Below the pieces are notes generated by a model. It ran no database searches and had not been told where the DNA came from. It saw only the letters and a list, made by a program, of their open reading frames with translations. From the NCBI GenBank assembly GCA_023078685.1, contig JALGAS010000004.1, positions 2,418,001 to 2,482,000 of the forward strand: a stretch of 64,000 nt of DNA, read 5' to 3'. Every line of letters begins with the position of its first letter. The stretch's first letter is position 1. The stretch comes from Neopestalotiopsis rosae. Lineage: Eukaryota; Ascomycota; Sordariomycetes; Amphisphaeriales; Sporocadaceae. Positions 31,544-43,834 of the stretch are shown piece after piece. A program made the translations under genes and the position numbers.

Positions 31544-34500
31544 TCAGCCATTTCTGCTGTCCCACAACGCCTTGAACCTTGAGTCAGCCTGTCCCAGCAG
31601 AGCCTTTGGTTCGCCAATCTCCTGGATCTTGCCCGCATCCATAACAGCGATCACGTCGCTATCCAGAATGGTCTCAAGCCTGTGCGCCACCGCAATAACA
31701 GTGCAGTGCTTGAAATCCTCGCGAATGACCTTCATCACCCGCTCGTCCGTCTCCCGATCGATGCTGCTTGTTGGCTCATCTAGAAGCACGATCGTACTGT
31801 CTTTGCGACGCAGGATCGCGCGGGCGAGACAGAAGAGCTGTCGCTGGCCTTGAGACAGTTCCATGTCGCCAAAATCAGCATCAAGCCCGCCGCGCTCCCG
31901 TATCAAGTCCCACATGTCGACTCTGGTCAGGGCCGACTCCAGGCGCTCGTCTTCGTTGCCACCGGCGGTAGCAAGGGAGGAAGCAGCTTCGCCAGGAATT
32001 AGGTTTTGACGCACAGTGCCAGATAGCTTAACGGGGTCTTGAGGCAGGGTAATAATGCGGGTCCGAACCGACTCCCTTGATATTGTGGAGAGGTCCACAC
32101 CATCAATACTGATTGCCCCCGATTCGATCTCAAGGAGACGCAGAATAGTCAAGACGAGAGAGCTTTTTCCACTGCGATGAATGGTCAATGTCCATAGAAT
32201 ACTTCACTGAGTCCCGATCCCTAAACGATCTGTGCGGACTTACCTTCCAGTGCGACCACAAATTCCAATCTTCTGGCCGGGCAGTACACTAAGGGACACG
32301 TTGCGAAGCACGGGATTGTCATTTGCCCTAGTATTGCGAATTAGTATCGATATCTGTGGTAGAGACTCGAGAATTGGTTGCAAACCTATATGCAGCCGAC
32401 AGGCCCTTGAGCTCTACACGGCCTTGGGAGGGCCAGGTCGCATCTGCTGGCGCGACTCTCCCTGGGTCATCTTCCTTTGGAGTATCTTGCAAGAACGAGC
32501 GTAACCTCGCAATAGCGCCCAATGAAGTCTCCAGATCAGCCCAGTTGTTGACAAGCTCGGAAAGCTCTGTATTGAGACCGAGAATATTGACCATGGCAAC
32601 GCCAATGGCACCTTGCGTCGTGGTATTGCGGAATTTCACAGCGAAGGCAACTAGTATAACAGCAATCGCAGCTATGAACAGATCGAGAACGACTGTCAAC
32701 CAGCGCTGAATACAGAAGAGTAAATAATAAGGCTTCTGAGATCCATCAAGAAGTCTGAAGCTTTCCTCGAGAATCGATCGCCTCCAACCGAACGCCCGGA
32801 TGGTACTTAGGCCATCAATTGCTTCGGTCAAAAGGGTGAACAAGGGCGTTTTGGCTTCGAGATCGAGGTAACGTATCTGGCGTGATGTTCGCAGATAATA
32901 CTTCGCAAGAAGGTACAGGGCGATAACGCTGAACGGAATCACTGCTGCCACGTATTGTGCACCCGCAGCAATCAGGGCGGTACTCAGCAGGACAAAGAGG
33001 ACGTCTAAAGTAGTCACCGAATCAGCGCCACCACTCAAGGAATCCCAGTTGTGGTGGGGTGACTTACCGTAGATTGTGTGATATACGGCCACGGGCAGTC
33101 GATTGTCAAGTAGAGTCATGTCTTGAGCAAACCTGTTAAGGGTTACACCGCTATCGGTAGTAGTGAAGAACCACAAAGGTGCCCTAGTAGGATGCGTCAG
33201 CTGCAGGCTCGAATAGCGACAGTCAAGGTCACTTACTTCATCACAGACTCGAGGAAGAGCCAATGGAGATGTTGAGCTGATTTAGGCACAATGACCAGCA
33301 TAAAGAAACTTGAGTTCACTCATTAGTGGCTCGTTTTAGTCGCTGAGAAATGTGTTAGGACTTACCTGACACTAAATGCTGATGCTAAGACGCTCGAGAA
33401 TGACAGCGCAAAATATGATCCGAAGTAATAACCAGAATTGTTGTTCATTCCCTGTTCGGCCCATATTCGGATCCAGACATCTACCGACTCGATCAGCGTC
33501 CTCAAAGACCTTGACGCAGGTGAATGTATACACGTAGGAATGGAGGCACTTACCTGGTATCTTGGAAAGACCGGTGTAAAGGACCGCAAGGGCTAGCCAG
33601 AAAACGGCCAGGAACCAACTGACAGACTTAAAGTAGAATATATACAGGCTTATATCGCCTGTTTGTCGCTTGAGGTCCAACGCCTCAGAGTCTTCTTTGG
33701 CGGCCTCAACTTTCGGTTTGGATTCCGCGCCATCTGTCGTATTTTCGTCTTCCATGGCTTTAGCGCGCGCAATTTGCTCTAGAGCCAGATCTCTAACATA
33801 TCCATCTGTATTTTGCAAGTCGCCAAAGGTGCCTTGTTGAGCAATCTGGCCATCCTTGGCTAGGACAATGATTGCGTCGGACGAAGGTAAATAGTGAACT
33901 GCGTGGGAAAAGTTCAGTAGCCACTCATACGAAACATGACGGAGTTTGAAAATTACCAGAATGTGTTGCAAGCACAACCGTAATATCACTTGACCTGAGA
34001 ATTCCTTCTTTACCTAGTAGCCTCTCAAAGACTATTGAGCCAGTCTCATTATCGAGGGCACTCAAGACATCGTCAAGAATGAGAATGCTCTTGTGTGAGT
34101 ACACTGCACGAGCTAAAGCCTACTGATTTTAGCATCTGGATGTCGATTAGGGCTGGTATCTGCACTTACAACGCGCTGTTTTTGACCACCGCTCAAAGCC
34201 ACGCCCCCACTACCGACAAGAGTCTGATCGCCATTTGGCAGTAGGGATAAATCCTTGTCTAGAGCACAAGCTCGGACAACGGTGGCAAACCACAAGTCAT
34301 CCCAAAGATTCGGACCGACGATGTTATCCCTAACAGATATATTTCGAAGCCACGGCGTCTGGTTACAGTACGCAATCTGGTTGCGGTCGACTTGAACAGA
34401 GCCCTTAGATAGAGGTTTTTCACCAAGTATCATTTTGAGTAGAGTTGTTTTGCCTGAGCCAACCGGACCAGCAATCATCACACACGATGACCAACTGACC

Positions 34501-36715
34501 GAAAGGTTGATACCCTGTAGTATAGGACTCTCAGAATCAGCTGGCGTGTAAAATCCATCTTTCACAATGACCGCAGCCGGACTCGAGGGCGAACGTGACT
34601 GATGCGTTATCATGCCGGTCAATTCGATGGATGCAGACAACGGGAGACCAGACGCTCCTCCCTCTCGTTCTTCGAAGTCGGTGGTATCGTGAGATTTCGA
34701 TGGCTTAAGGCAAGAGCTTCCAATTTCCTCCTCCAATAGATACTCTTGGATTCGGTCGAAGCAAGCTATGGATGCCATGGCATTTGGAAGGCAGGAAATG
34801 AGCTGTGAGATTGGCGACGAGACCAAGGAGATGATCGCAAGGGCAGAAAAAACATCAGCTACAGAGAGCTCTTGATCCTCGGTGCGTTTCGTCCAGAAAA
34901 CTGCACCGGCAATAATGACGACCGGGGTCATTTGGTCGGCAAGACGGCCTGAATGAAACGTTAGCCGGTACGAGACGTTCACCACAGTCTTCTAGCTCTT
35001 ACCCGTAGTCAGAATACGTATCAGTGCTAGACGAAACTTCCTCGACACGTCCAACTCGGCGACACGGAGATTTTGAATAGACGTAGACATGTAGCTGGTT
35101 AAACCCATGGTCTTGAGTGACTTTATCTGTGCTAGCATGTTCGACGAAGCAGACACTCGCTCTTTGATGGCTTTGCCCCAACTCATCCTTGCAGGGCGCA
35201 TTGCCTTCATTAATTGGGAAGTCAACAAGCTCGCACCTTTGTGATATTAGCAAGATGATTTGATAATTTTGAGTCGCGGGACAATAAGTTACCGGCAGCG
35301 GGAATTATCACGAAGAAACAGGCAGCCCCGACTTGCCTTTCCAACAAGTACAAGGCAATGCCAAGTTCAATGATGCTGGCCCATACTTCGTGAATAAGAC
35401 TGATTCCTGGTTCAATGCCTTCAATGTCTGCACTTATAAGACTGATGGCGTCGCCTTCGCTAGCCTTTGTGCTATCAAGCTCCAATGTCTTCTGAAATAT
35501 CAGGGCAACTAGGCCTCCTCGGATCATTGTCGTGAGTTGAAAATTGAGATGTTGATAGTAGGCACGCGTGACCTAGCAGAGACTGAGTAGGTGGTCTTTG
35601 AATGGTGAATGAGGGACAAATATCTTACTGCCATGCCAATATATACTAGAGCTGTGGCTCCAATAAGTCCACTAGCCATCTCACTTGAATTCGTGGTAGG
35701 CGGCTCGCCGACGAAAGTAATGATTCTTTGGATGAGGAACGGTTGGGCAAATCGCAAGGCTGAAAGACATAATCGCGGCAGGACAGTGATTGCACAGGTC
35801 GAGCTGAAAGCACGGAAAGTGGCGATTGTGAGACAGTGTTCTCGCTTCTTGTTGCCTAGAGGGGGACAATCAGTGACTTGAACTCCAAGGATGGGATTTG
35901 AGATCTCTACATTTATTCCACACCGCGCCAAGGCAGTCTTGCAGCTGCCGTGATGTGAACTTGGCCTGAATGATGGACAGGTCTCCAAGGGAGAGTAAGT
36001 CCCCGAACCCTTTACGGAAAAGGCTGTTCAGCCACCAAAATACGGTTCGGCTCAGTGGGCCACTTGTTTTCTCCACGGATGTAGTTTCTTTGAGCCCAGG
36101 TGCCAACAATGATCTCTTGGGGACTTCTTCCAGCAACAGCAACACAAGTTTGATCGACAAACTGGTCACAAAGATCGCTACAAGAGACCGAAGCTCTGCA
36201 CGTTGGAACAACGTTCGAGCTTGGGCGACATCAAGTAATATGGTGAGGAAAAGGTAACCGGAAAGAATCTTGGAGGGTGCAGTTGACCGTCTGTGCTCGA
36301 TGTAGAACAGAGCTCCAACAGCACCGGACGCAATCAAGGACAATGCGGAGGCGGGGATAGAGGCACGTGTCGGTAAGCTGTTGGGTAGAGACCAGAGAAC
36401 TAGAGTAACAAGCTGCAAGCAACACAGGATGCCTGCAGTACCCTGGCGAGTTTTGTCAGTATCGGCGTTCGCCCTTTACTGCGGTAGGGATGCGCATACC
36501 AGTTTTGCTCCCAAAAGCATACCAGCACGAACTTTGACATCTTTGCGACATAGCCAGCCAATGCGCGCGGCAGCAACGCAAATCAGCACCGCAGAAGGCA
36601 AAATTGAAAAAATGCTTTGCTCGAATAGCAAGGTAAAGTCGAACGCGCCCTCGAGGCGAGGCCCGAAGGCATCGTCGGTCGCGTTCATCCTGAGTGGATT
36701 ATCCCACAATGACAA
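31544..36715 (-). CDS. ABCC-type (MRP-like) multidrug ABC transporter, 1469 aa, 14 exons
   Basis: Exons: 36715-36500, 36442-35911, 35855-35629, 35572-35293, 35236-35003, 34948-34170, 34119-33957, 33898-33554, 33480-33366, 33308-33237, 33183-33068, 33004-32386, 32327-32244 and 32171-31544 (4410 nt, frame intact). The N-terminus (DDAFGPRLEGAFDFTLLFEQ) and a TMD0-like hydrophobic region are typical of fungal ABCC proteins. NBD1: Walker A GPVGSGKTT (about 657), signature LSGGQKQRV (about 750), Walker B ILILDDVLSALD with Asp instead of catalytic Glu, the usual degenerate site of ABCC. NBD2: Walker A GRTGSGKSS (about 1256), signature LSQGQRQ, Walker B IVLLDEPTSSID with the Glu present. It exports conjugates or natural products across plasma or vacuolar membrane. 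An in-frame Met at 36688 (MNATDDAFG) may be the real start. Neighbours suggest it could serve the RiPP cluster. Confidence 0.93.
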
Positions 36716-38030
36716 CGAAGGATGCTGAGGTCAAGAAAGAGGATGCTGTCAAACACAAAAACGTCTGATGGTCGTGCTACAGAATCCCACATGCTGTATG
36801 TAGTCTTCTTTTTATCATTATGTCAAGTTGTGTGCTGGAACGCGTGTAGCTGGAAGACGCGTCGGTCGAGGGTTAGCTTGGTAGCAATGGTATCATCTCT
36901 TGGAGCGGCAGATGATTGGCACAGCCCCTGATGATCTGCATAAATGTATGCATCCAGAACAGGCAGGTCTTTGTTTTTGATTCCCCCATCCTGGATCATC
37001 GCTAGGCGTTATGCTCCAAGACAAAGATTCGGCAAAAGGGACCTTGTCAGACAGAGCCTGGAAAGTCAAGGATCGGCCCGCAATGAGGTCCCTTAGAACA
37101 CGGACCGGGGGGCATTCACAATGGCGTTCCATCCATTGGACCTGAAGTCCTCGCTGAATGAATGTGCTTTTTCCGGCCGAAGATATGGCCAAGTTCCAAC
37201 TTTGGCAGGGATGTAAACCTAATCCATGGTACGTGCAATTCCGTGTTGTTTACCAAATGTCGCGGCGCGCGCGACTTGGAAGGATTTACTGTTACATCCT
37301 GCCACATAGCGCGACCGCCAGATAGAGATGTACAGTTGGCGCAGATACGGTGGAACGAATCCAGAAGCACAAATTCGTGAAATTGTTGATGCTGGAGAGA
37401 GACGGGGGTGCAGGCCGAGCTACGAGGATGATTGTTTCCACTTTCACCCCCCCCTCCTTGTACTGGGTTCGCACCCTTCTAGTCCGCGGAGTGAACCGGA
37501 CGTAGGGCCTGCCCAATCGGGTTCCGCAGATAAGATTGCGTGACAGCTGAACCAACCTTATGCACTGTCAAGATTGCGGGGGAACTAAATCACAACACTG
37601 TGATTTGTTCGTGGGGCTCGGCGAAGGTGATTGACTCGACACGAAACGGTGGTATATCGACCAAGCGAGTGTCCTAATCGCGGGCAATTTCCTGAACCGG
37701 ACTCTACATCCTTGGCGATAAGCTCAAGTCATCAGGGTGTCAAAGATTGCTTTCTAAATTGAAATGATTGCGACAAATTTGAAGCTGATTACAGCCATTT
37801 CCATGGTCTGTTTGCCCTGGCGGGTCGGGACTCGATCAGATTCTGAAATTGGGTAGACTTGTCGTTCACACACGACAAGGCGGTATGGTAATAAAATACT
37901 GTAGACTGCTGAAATACATAGTTTGAAAATGCCTGTGGGACAGACTTAACAACCTCTTCCTCAACACAAAAGTGGGTTCAAAAAAACATGCTGACTGTTC
38001 TTCGAGGCTAATCTGTTATTGATGTGATTG
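36716..38030. other. Intergenic, 1.3 kb, between ABC transporter and transposon
   Basis: ABC transporter promoter and transposon flank. GC content varies, but no coding exon or repeat could be supported. Confidence 0.45.
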
Positions 38031-38076
38031 TAACGTCCGTCACCCACTTTTGGCCACCCCCCACATTTGGCCACCC
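38031..38076 (+). repeat. Left terminal inverted repeat
   Basis: 46 bp, exact reverse complement of 39845-39890; identity ends at the following base. Confidence 0.97.
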
Positions 38077-38182
38077 CAAAAATGCCTCACCGCTATAATG
38101 ACTATTAACTTTGAATTTTTACAATTCCACCAATTTTACCTCAATTGATTCCATTTTTTGCAATAACGTTCTTTCAGCCTAT

Positions 38183-39799
38183 ATGCCTCAGTATACAGAA
38201 GAACATATTACCCAGGCACTTGAAGCCGTCGCTAGTGGTGCCAGCGTTAAATCAGCTGCACTGGAATGGGGTATACCACGATCAACGCTGAAGAACCGGA
38301 TCAAGGGTCATCAGGCCAGAGATATAGCCTTTTCTGATTTGCAAAGACTTTCACCAACTGAGGAAAATCATCTGGCTGAGTGGGTTCGAGTTCAGGCTGA
38401 TCTAGGGCTGCCGCCATCCCATCAACAACTGAAGGAATTCGCTGAGCGTATCCTGAAGGTCCATGGAGATGTACAACCTCTTGGAAAGAACTGGGTGCAG
38501 TCCTTTATCAAAAGGAACCCATCAGTAAGGGTCCATAAGAGCAGAGCCATCGATTCACAGCGTGTAAATGGAGCTACAACTAATATTATCAGGCCATGGT
38601 TCAGGCACCTCGCTATACCTGAAATTATGGCTATCAAACCCACGAACCGATACAATATGGACGAGACTGGTATCCTTGAAGGCAGGGGATCAAATGGACT
38701 TGTTCTTGGATCATCAGAAGCTCGTTCTATTCGAAAGAAACAGCCTGGGTCCCGTGCTTGGACCACCCTCATCGAGTGCATCTCCGCAACTGGCAATGAG
38801 CTACCTCCACTTGTGATATATAAGGGGAAGAGTGTTCAGCAGCAATGGTTTCCTTTAGATCTGACCCCATTCCGTTCTTGGAGGTTCACGGCATCAGAAA
38901 ATGGGTGGACTTCAAATCCTACAGCTGTCGAATGGTTAGAAAAGGTCTTTATTCCTTCTACCCAGCCAGCCGACCCTCAAGAGGCCAGATTGCTTATACT
39001 AGATGGCCATGGAAGCCACGAAACCACGGAATTCATGTATATGTGCTTTGAGAACAAGATACACTTGATATTCTTGCCGCCTCATGCGTCGCATGTTCTT
39101 CAACCTCTTGATCAGTCAGTCTTCGGTCCTCTTAAGACAGCATATAAGAAGGAGCTTGGGAACCTTGATCAATGGGATGGTAGCACTGTTGTGGGCAAAA
39201 GGAACTTCCTAGTATGCTATGGCAAAGCTCGGAAAGCAGCCCTGACAAAAAAGAATATCATCAGTGGCTGGAAATGGACTGGGTTATGGCCTGTGAGCAT
39301 GGCTAAGCCCCTGATGAGCCCCTTGTTGCTTGAGAATTCGAAAACACCTGCTAAGCAAGCTGGAGAGGGTCACAAAGGGGATCTCGATAATCAGGGAAGT
39401 GGAAAATGGGCAGCAGATATATCAGCAGTGGCATGGTCGACTCCTCGAAAGAGGGATGAGCTTCGTGATCAATTCAGCTTATTCAGCAAGCTCGATATCG
39501 ATACTCCCACGCAGCGTCTACTATTTCGAAAGGTTCAAAAAGGCTTTGACGGGAAGGCTTACGAATTGGCAGTTGCCCATCGAAAGATCGAGGTATTGCA
39601 GGCACAGGTTGATGCCAGTAGGGCCAGGAAGCGTAGGAAGGTTAAAATAAGCCCAAATTCGAAGTTTGCCGATATTGAAGCTATCCGGAGGACTCAAATC
39701 GAGGTTGGCGAGGTTGACGATAATTCTGATGAATCCAGCGACCTTGAAAACCCCAGTGATCTTGAAGAATGCATTGTTGTAGCATCAGAACCAAGATAG
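38183..39799 (+). CDS. Fot1/pogo transposase (HTH_CENPB-like + DDE_1), 538 aa
   Basis: The N-terminal Psq-like helix-turn-helix (ITQALEAVASGASVKSAA, then WGIPRSTLKNRI) is followed by a CENP-B-type HTH (about 60-135; LGKNWVQSFIKRNPSV). The DDE_1 catalytic core has its three acidic residues: YNMDETGI, LLILDGHGSH and VLQPLDQSVFGPLK. There are 35 residues between the second and third Asp, a DD35D spacing as in Fot1-like elements. The C-terminus is acidic with a basic patch (SRARKRRKVK). The start at 38183 (MPQYTEEHI) is where family similarity begins; the frame is open to an ATG at 38111. No stop or frameshift, so the enzyme could be active. Confidence 0.95.
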   Translation: MPQYTEEHITQALEAVASGASVKSAALEWGIPRSTLKNRIKGHQARDIAFSDLQRLSPTEENHLAEWVRVQADLGLPPSHQQLKEFAERILKVHGDVQPLGKNWVQSFIKRNPSVRVHKSRAIDSQRVNGATTNIIRPWFRHLAIPEIMAIKPTNRYNMDETGILEGRGSNGLVLGSSEARSIRKKQPGSRAWTTLIECISATGNELPPLVIYKGKSVQQQWFPLDLTPFRSWRFTASENGWTSNPTAVEWLEKVFIPSTQPADPQEARLLILDGHGSHETTEFMYMCFENKIHLIFLPPHASHVLQPLDQSVFGPLKTAYKKELGNLDQWDGSTVVGKRNFLVCYGKARKAALTKKNIISGWKWTGLWPVSMAKPLMSPLLLENSKTPAKQAGEGHKGDLDNQGSGKWAADISAVAWSTPRKRDELRDQFSLFSKLDIDTPTQRLLFRKVQKGFDGKAYELAVAHRKIEVLQAQVDASRARKRRKVKISPNSKFADIEAIRRTQIEVGEVDDNSDESSDLENPSDLEECIVVASEPR

Positions 39800-39844
39800 T
39801 TTTTAATTGAAGTTCATGGTTGAAGTATAAGCAAATCTAAATTA

Positions 39845-39890
39845 GGGTGGCCAAATGTGGGGGGTGGCCAAAAGTGGGTGACGGACGTTA
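39845..39890 (-). repeat. Right terminal inverted repeat
   Basis: 46 bp, exact reverse complement of 38031-38076. Confidence 0.97.
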
Positions 39891-40040
39891 AGAGCAAACT
39901 CGAGCATTGATCGCTGACCTGACACTGCTGAAACAGGTCGTGTAGAGCAATACTATGATCTCATTCTTTGGCAACGTTCATACCAGTGAAAGTATGAACA
40001 GCTCGACTATTTCAGAGTCGCCGCAGCTTGCCCCATGTAT

Positions 40041-40914
40041 CTATCCAGCGGCTCCTGTTCCCACAATCAGTTCCAACTTCTGAAATGTAGCGGTTTGAAC
40101 AAGACATTACTTACTCTTCTCACGCACTTCCTCGGGATTGCATATCCATTGATCCCCTTTGGATTTGTGGTAGGGTACTCTAGTCTCATATCCATATTAC
40201 AAAGGATGTGCTGCCGTAGGTAATCGAAGCAGTGCCTGACGTGGTGGATTTCTGCGTCGGCCCCCGAGTCGTTCTCATCGCCATGCGGACTCGGTGTTTC
40301 CAGTGTGAGGTTGTGGAGAGTAGCTTCGAACATATTGTGCAGATAGTCCTTTACGAGGATTGGATTAGTATCGCAGAACAATGGTACTCGTGGATTTGTT
40401 GCGCGTGTTCATACCAGACAGTGATACTGATGGGTCCAAGCCGTACCGTATAGATTGGCTTTCCCATTCATTAGCACACCGGGAGGAAGTCCATACACTT
40501 CAGCATTTTCAATCAACGTGTAGCCATCTCCAGGTGGATAGTCCGATTTTGTGTCCCATTTCTCTATTTTCGAAGAGTCTCTCTCGTACTCCTCGGCAAA
40601 CGACCTAATCTCGTATTCCACTAATACAGTTAGCAAGTGAAGTTCATCCAGATTCCTTACATTTTCCTTTATTTATTTTTGGGGTACTCACGGGAAGGGA
40701 AGGGATTTGGAAATATCGATATGGGTTTCTTTGAGTTCGATAAGAGGTAAATGGAGAGAAGGGCAACGAGATTCAGTGTTACGATCAAGGCCATCCATCC
40801 ACGATGTAGTGATAGACCTTGGCGTTTTCGTGCATGTGACTGAGGCAGAAAGGACTCTCCTTCAGCAATATCCCCTTCACCACTTCTCTCCTCTGCATCT
40901 AAAATTTCTTGCAT
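40041..40914 (-). CDS. UstYa-family (DUF3328) oxidase A, about 233 aa
   Basis: Exons 40914-40692, 40620-40415, 40348-40115 and 40079-40041. Layout: short cytosolic N-terminus, one transmembrane helix (about 50-66, GWMALIVTLNLVALLSIYLL), lumenal domain. It has the two family motifs, HQYHCL and HHVRHCFDYLRQHILC, the H-x-x-H-C pairs thought to bind metal. UstYa-type proteins act in the secretory pathway on ribosomal peptides, forming ether crosslinks or other oxidations. The intron directly follows the codons of HQYHCL, as in the three other family members nearby. The C-terminus after KCVRR is uncertain: a different splice would give a Trp-containing tail. Lies only 150 bp from the transposon end, which has not interrupted it. 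Confidence 0.85.
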
Positions 40915-41981
40915 TATAGAGATTTCTGAAGACAATGTTATGGTATCAATAGCCGTCGTTTCTTAATGGTGCCAATTCAAGATTGTTGTACAAGTAGATG
41001 CCAATACGATTGCTCAGCTTACGTGCCCACAGACCTGGATCACCATCGGTCCGACGATCCTGCAAGCATCTTTGGCCATCTTTCACAAGGCGTTATGTTG
41101 TAGGCTGTAGTAGTCCGGATGAACTCCTAAAACCGGGTCTAGTCGCATGAGGCACAGAAGGAGGAATGTCCGGAAATGCCCGGATGGTTTTCCTTGCCAT
41201 CTCAGTGTTGGTCAAATGTCGCCAAGAGTCAACCCCTGTGATTGACAGATACCGTGGCAGCGAGAGATTTATTTGACGCGATGACAATTGGCCAGAGTCC
41301 TTGGCATTCCCGATGCAACCTTGCCCGGCGCATGTGGATCTTGGCGTGCACACAGTAGCGTAAGCGCTCACCAGATTGACGAGCGTAGTACTCAGTACAA
41401 GTTTCGCGCCTTGCTACCTTGCAAATCCCAAAATAGAGCAACCGTTCATTAAAAGCCTCTTTGGTAGGTTTCCGTAACGGATAAGCGAGGCTCGCCAGTT
41501 CTTGCTTGAGAGGGTTGACGGAGTCCGTTGGTACAGAATCGCCTGCAATAGACAGCATAACGAATGCATTTTGACCGCGGATAAAGCAGTACTATGCGAG
41601 TGTGGTTTACAAGGATACCTGGCACATAGAGCATTAAGCGATGGGCACGTGTGCAAACATTCAGAACGTATACCGAGGCCGCATTTTCCAACCACGCCCA
41701 TGGCCGCTGGGCTGTGCAACAACCCTTCGCATTTTGAACATGATTTTCCTCGACCTTATTAAGTACGCATTGTGACGTAGAGTCCAAAGTTATCCCATTA
41801 TTATCGAGGTTGGTCATCAATTGGCGTGCAGATGATTTTTCTGTTCAGGCGCTACTAGTGTGCTTATTTGCGAAGCCCCTCCTTCTCAAGAACTGTCAGA
41901 TCGAGAACCTTGCTAGATGAGGAAACCTTTGTCTTGGTACTGCCAGCATGTTTGGCGACCATAGCGCTAGATGGGTACCAA
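40915..41981. other. 1.1 kb with no confirmed gene, inside the UstYa cluster
   Basis: Several overlapping minus-strand ORFs of 90-125 codons (41093-41820), some Cys-rich, could be exons of a small gene or a decayed one. None shows a motif and no splice chain could be closed. One frame (41093-41371) ends in a Pro-rich tail. Left unannotated. Confidence 0.35.
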
Positions 41982-42983
41982 TTATCCAAGAATGCCCGTC
42001 AAATTATGATTTGCTTTATGCTCCAGTGTCCATCCCACCATAGCATTCCAGTCTTTGCACTGGTGCTCAACACCCCAACCATCAGTATCAGTACGCTTCT
42101 CTCCAAGAGGGGGTTCTCTCGAATGCTCGAGGGTCATATCGCCAGAACACATAAGGGATTGCCGGATATAGTCGAAACAATGGTTGACGTGATCAGGGAA
42201 CGGGGTGGGATCATGAGTATCCTTGTCTGTGCCGTGATAAAATCGGTGGGGAGCGGTGTTGTTGGCAACTGCTACCATCTCGTAGAACAAAATCCGGATC
42301 ATGCCCTAGATTTGAAACAAATGAGCCATGGTACATTTTACAATGTGTCATGCGAGAGTGTATACATACGAGGCAGTGGAGTTGGTGGTACACAGTCACG
42401 GAGTAGCGATCTATTCCTTCGTCAGTCGGAATACCGGGCTGGAGACCATATCGATCAGCAGCTTCAGGAACAAGGACGTAGCCATGACCTTCTGCCGTGT
42501 GGTTCAGCAAAAAGACTTCCGAGAACGAAGATAAGGACGTGAACTCATACCGGGAATCAAGCTGTCCCAGGCTGCATTACTATCCTTCTCTGGCGGTCTT
42601 GCAAACAGCTCTTGAAGATCAAATTTAACACCGTGGGTCTCGACTAGAAAACTGTCAGTTAGCATGTGCGCTGAAAGTCCCATGGAAACTTCAACTCGCT
42701 GTGACCCACAAGTTGGAACAAATGACTCCCTTTTCCCCGTGTTAGTCTTGACCAGATATGTTGCCCCAAGTACAGTGGCTGGTAGAACGATAATGATCAA
42801 AAGGCAGAGTAACCAGAATCTGCGTCGCTGCTTTTGCGACTCTGGTAGCCCCCCAAACTCTTTCGTAGTTTGAGGGAGTTGATCATCGGAATCATTGGCT
42901 GCCACCGGCCGATAGAATGGTTTCGGCCACAAGAACGAGCGAGACGCTGCTCCTCGAATGAAGTTTGCAATCATGTTCATCAT
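41982..42983 (-). CDS. UstYa-family (DUF3328) oxidase B, 300 aa
   Basis: Exons 42983-42551, 42515-42370 and 42305-41982. Membrane helix at about 67-85 (FWLLCLLIIIVLPATVLGA), then AWDSLIP, the segment usually found before the catalytic region. Motifs: YHQLHCL and HVNHCFDYIRQSLMC, followed by WGVEHQCKDWNAMVGW, the C-terminal HxC(K/R)DW signature. This is the longest and most canonical copy. The phase-0 intron after HQLHCL matches the other copies. An additional in-frame Met at 42980 is equally possible as start. Predicted role: oxidative tailoring of the cluster's peptide. Confidence 0.92.
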
Positions 42984-43834
42984 AGAGGGAAAAGAGCTGA
43001 AAATGGTTTCTCTTGAACGACACAAAACCTTCAGCAGAAGAGAAAAGTTTGATGCTGTGAGTAATGAAGGTTGTTCAAAATGAGTCTCTTGAAGTGTGTA
43101 TGGCAAAAACCATAGGTATTGAGGACTCCAAAGTGTGTTGCCATATGTTGAGAAAATTGTTATTCATTGGCCTAAATTTACTGTCCCTCTTTTTTGAGCT
43201 TCAGGGCTCCACTTGCGGATGATATGATACCATAATTGCATCCATGGATGTCATGCTCCTTCGCTTATGCAGTACCATTTGACTCTAACCAACATTTGCG
43301 CAGAAGTGCCATCCTGTGCGTTATGCTACCCGTTGGCGAGGACTCTTACGCTTCTGAAAATGGGCCTGGAATCTTTGATACAAGGTCCACGTCGTGAACG
43401 ATTTCCCGGAAGTAGAAGCTGAGGCATCCTATTGGTCACAACTCCGCTTGCGGCGCAGAAGTTCACGATGCACTCTTCGGACCTGTCATGTAACGGTGGC
43501 AACTAGCGTCACTTGATATTGGGATTTACCATGAATTCAAGAGGAACAGGGATATTATGGAGCATCTTACTCAAATGTATTCGGACTCCAAAAAGAATGT
43601 CATAACATGTGTCTCTACATGATGAGCGAGATGTATCCACTGACAGACAATTTGAAAGCACAGTTCATCCAATAGCATAACGTGATCATCGGATACAAGG
43701 ATATGCTGAAAATGCATACCTTCTGGTGGAGTCCTCATCATCACGTTATTTCTTGCCTATGTTCAACGAGGTTTCTTATTCTAGCAAACTCATCTTGGTC
43801 TGGGACTTTCATCGTTCTATCATTTCCACACATC
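42984..43834. promoter_or_regulatory. Divergent promoter region between UstYa genes B and C
   Basis: 0.85 kb between outward-facing UstYa genes. No coding exon recognised; presumably shared control, but no specific motif could be singled out. Confidence 0.45.

Larger units (their letters stand above)
38031..39890 (+). mobile_element. Intact Fot1/pogo-type DNA transposon with 46-bp perfect terminal inverted repeats
   Basis: Left end taacgtccgtcacccacttt... and right end are reverse complements without a mismatch over 46 bp, counting the outer TA. The TA dinucleotides at 38031-38032 and 39889-39890 are the target-site duplication expected for the Tc1/mariner-pogo superfamily, so the element proper is 38033-39888 (1856 bp). 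One uninterrupted transposase ORF fills it. Perfect ends and an intact ORF indicate recent insertion. Each end holds two copies of a short motif (ttttggccaccc and atttggccaccc), a possible transposase binding repeat. Confidence 0.96.

Noticed and set aside
41093..41820. Overlapping minus-strand ORFs between UstYa genes A and B that might be another cluster gene
   Set aside because: No signal peptide, domain motif or closed splice chain; the frames overlap each other and none is clearly protein-like.
42713..42760. A further intron in UstYa gene B (gtttcc...ttctag)
   Set aside because: At 46 bp it would shift the frame away from the AWDSLIP segment, whereas the unspliced frame keeps it.
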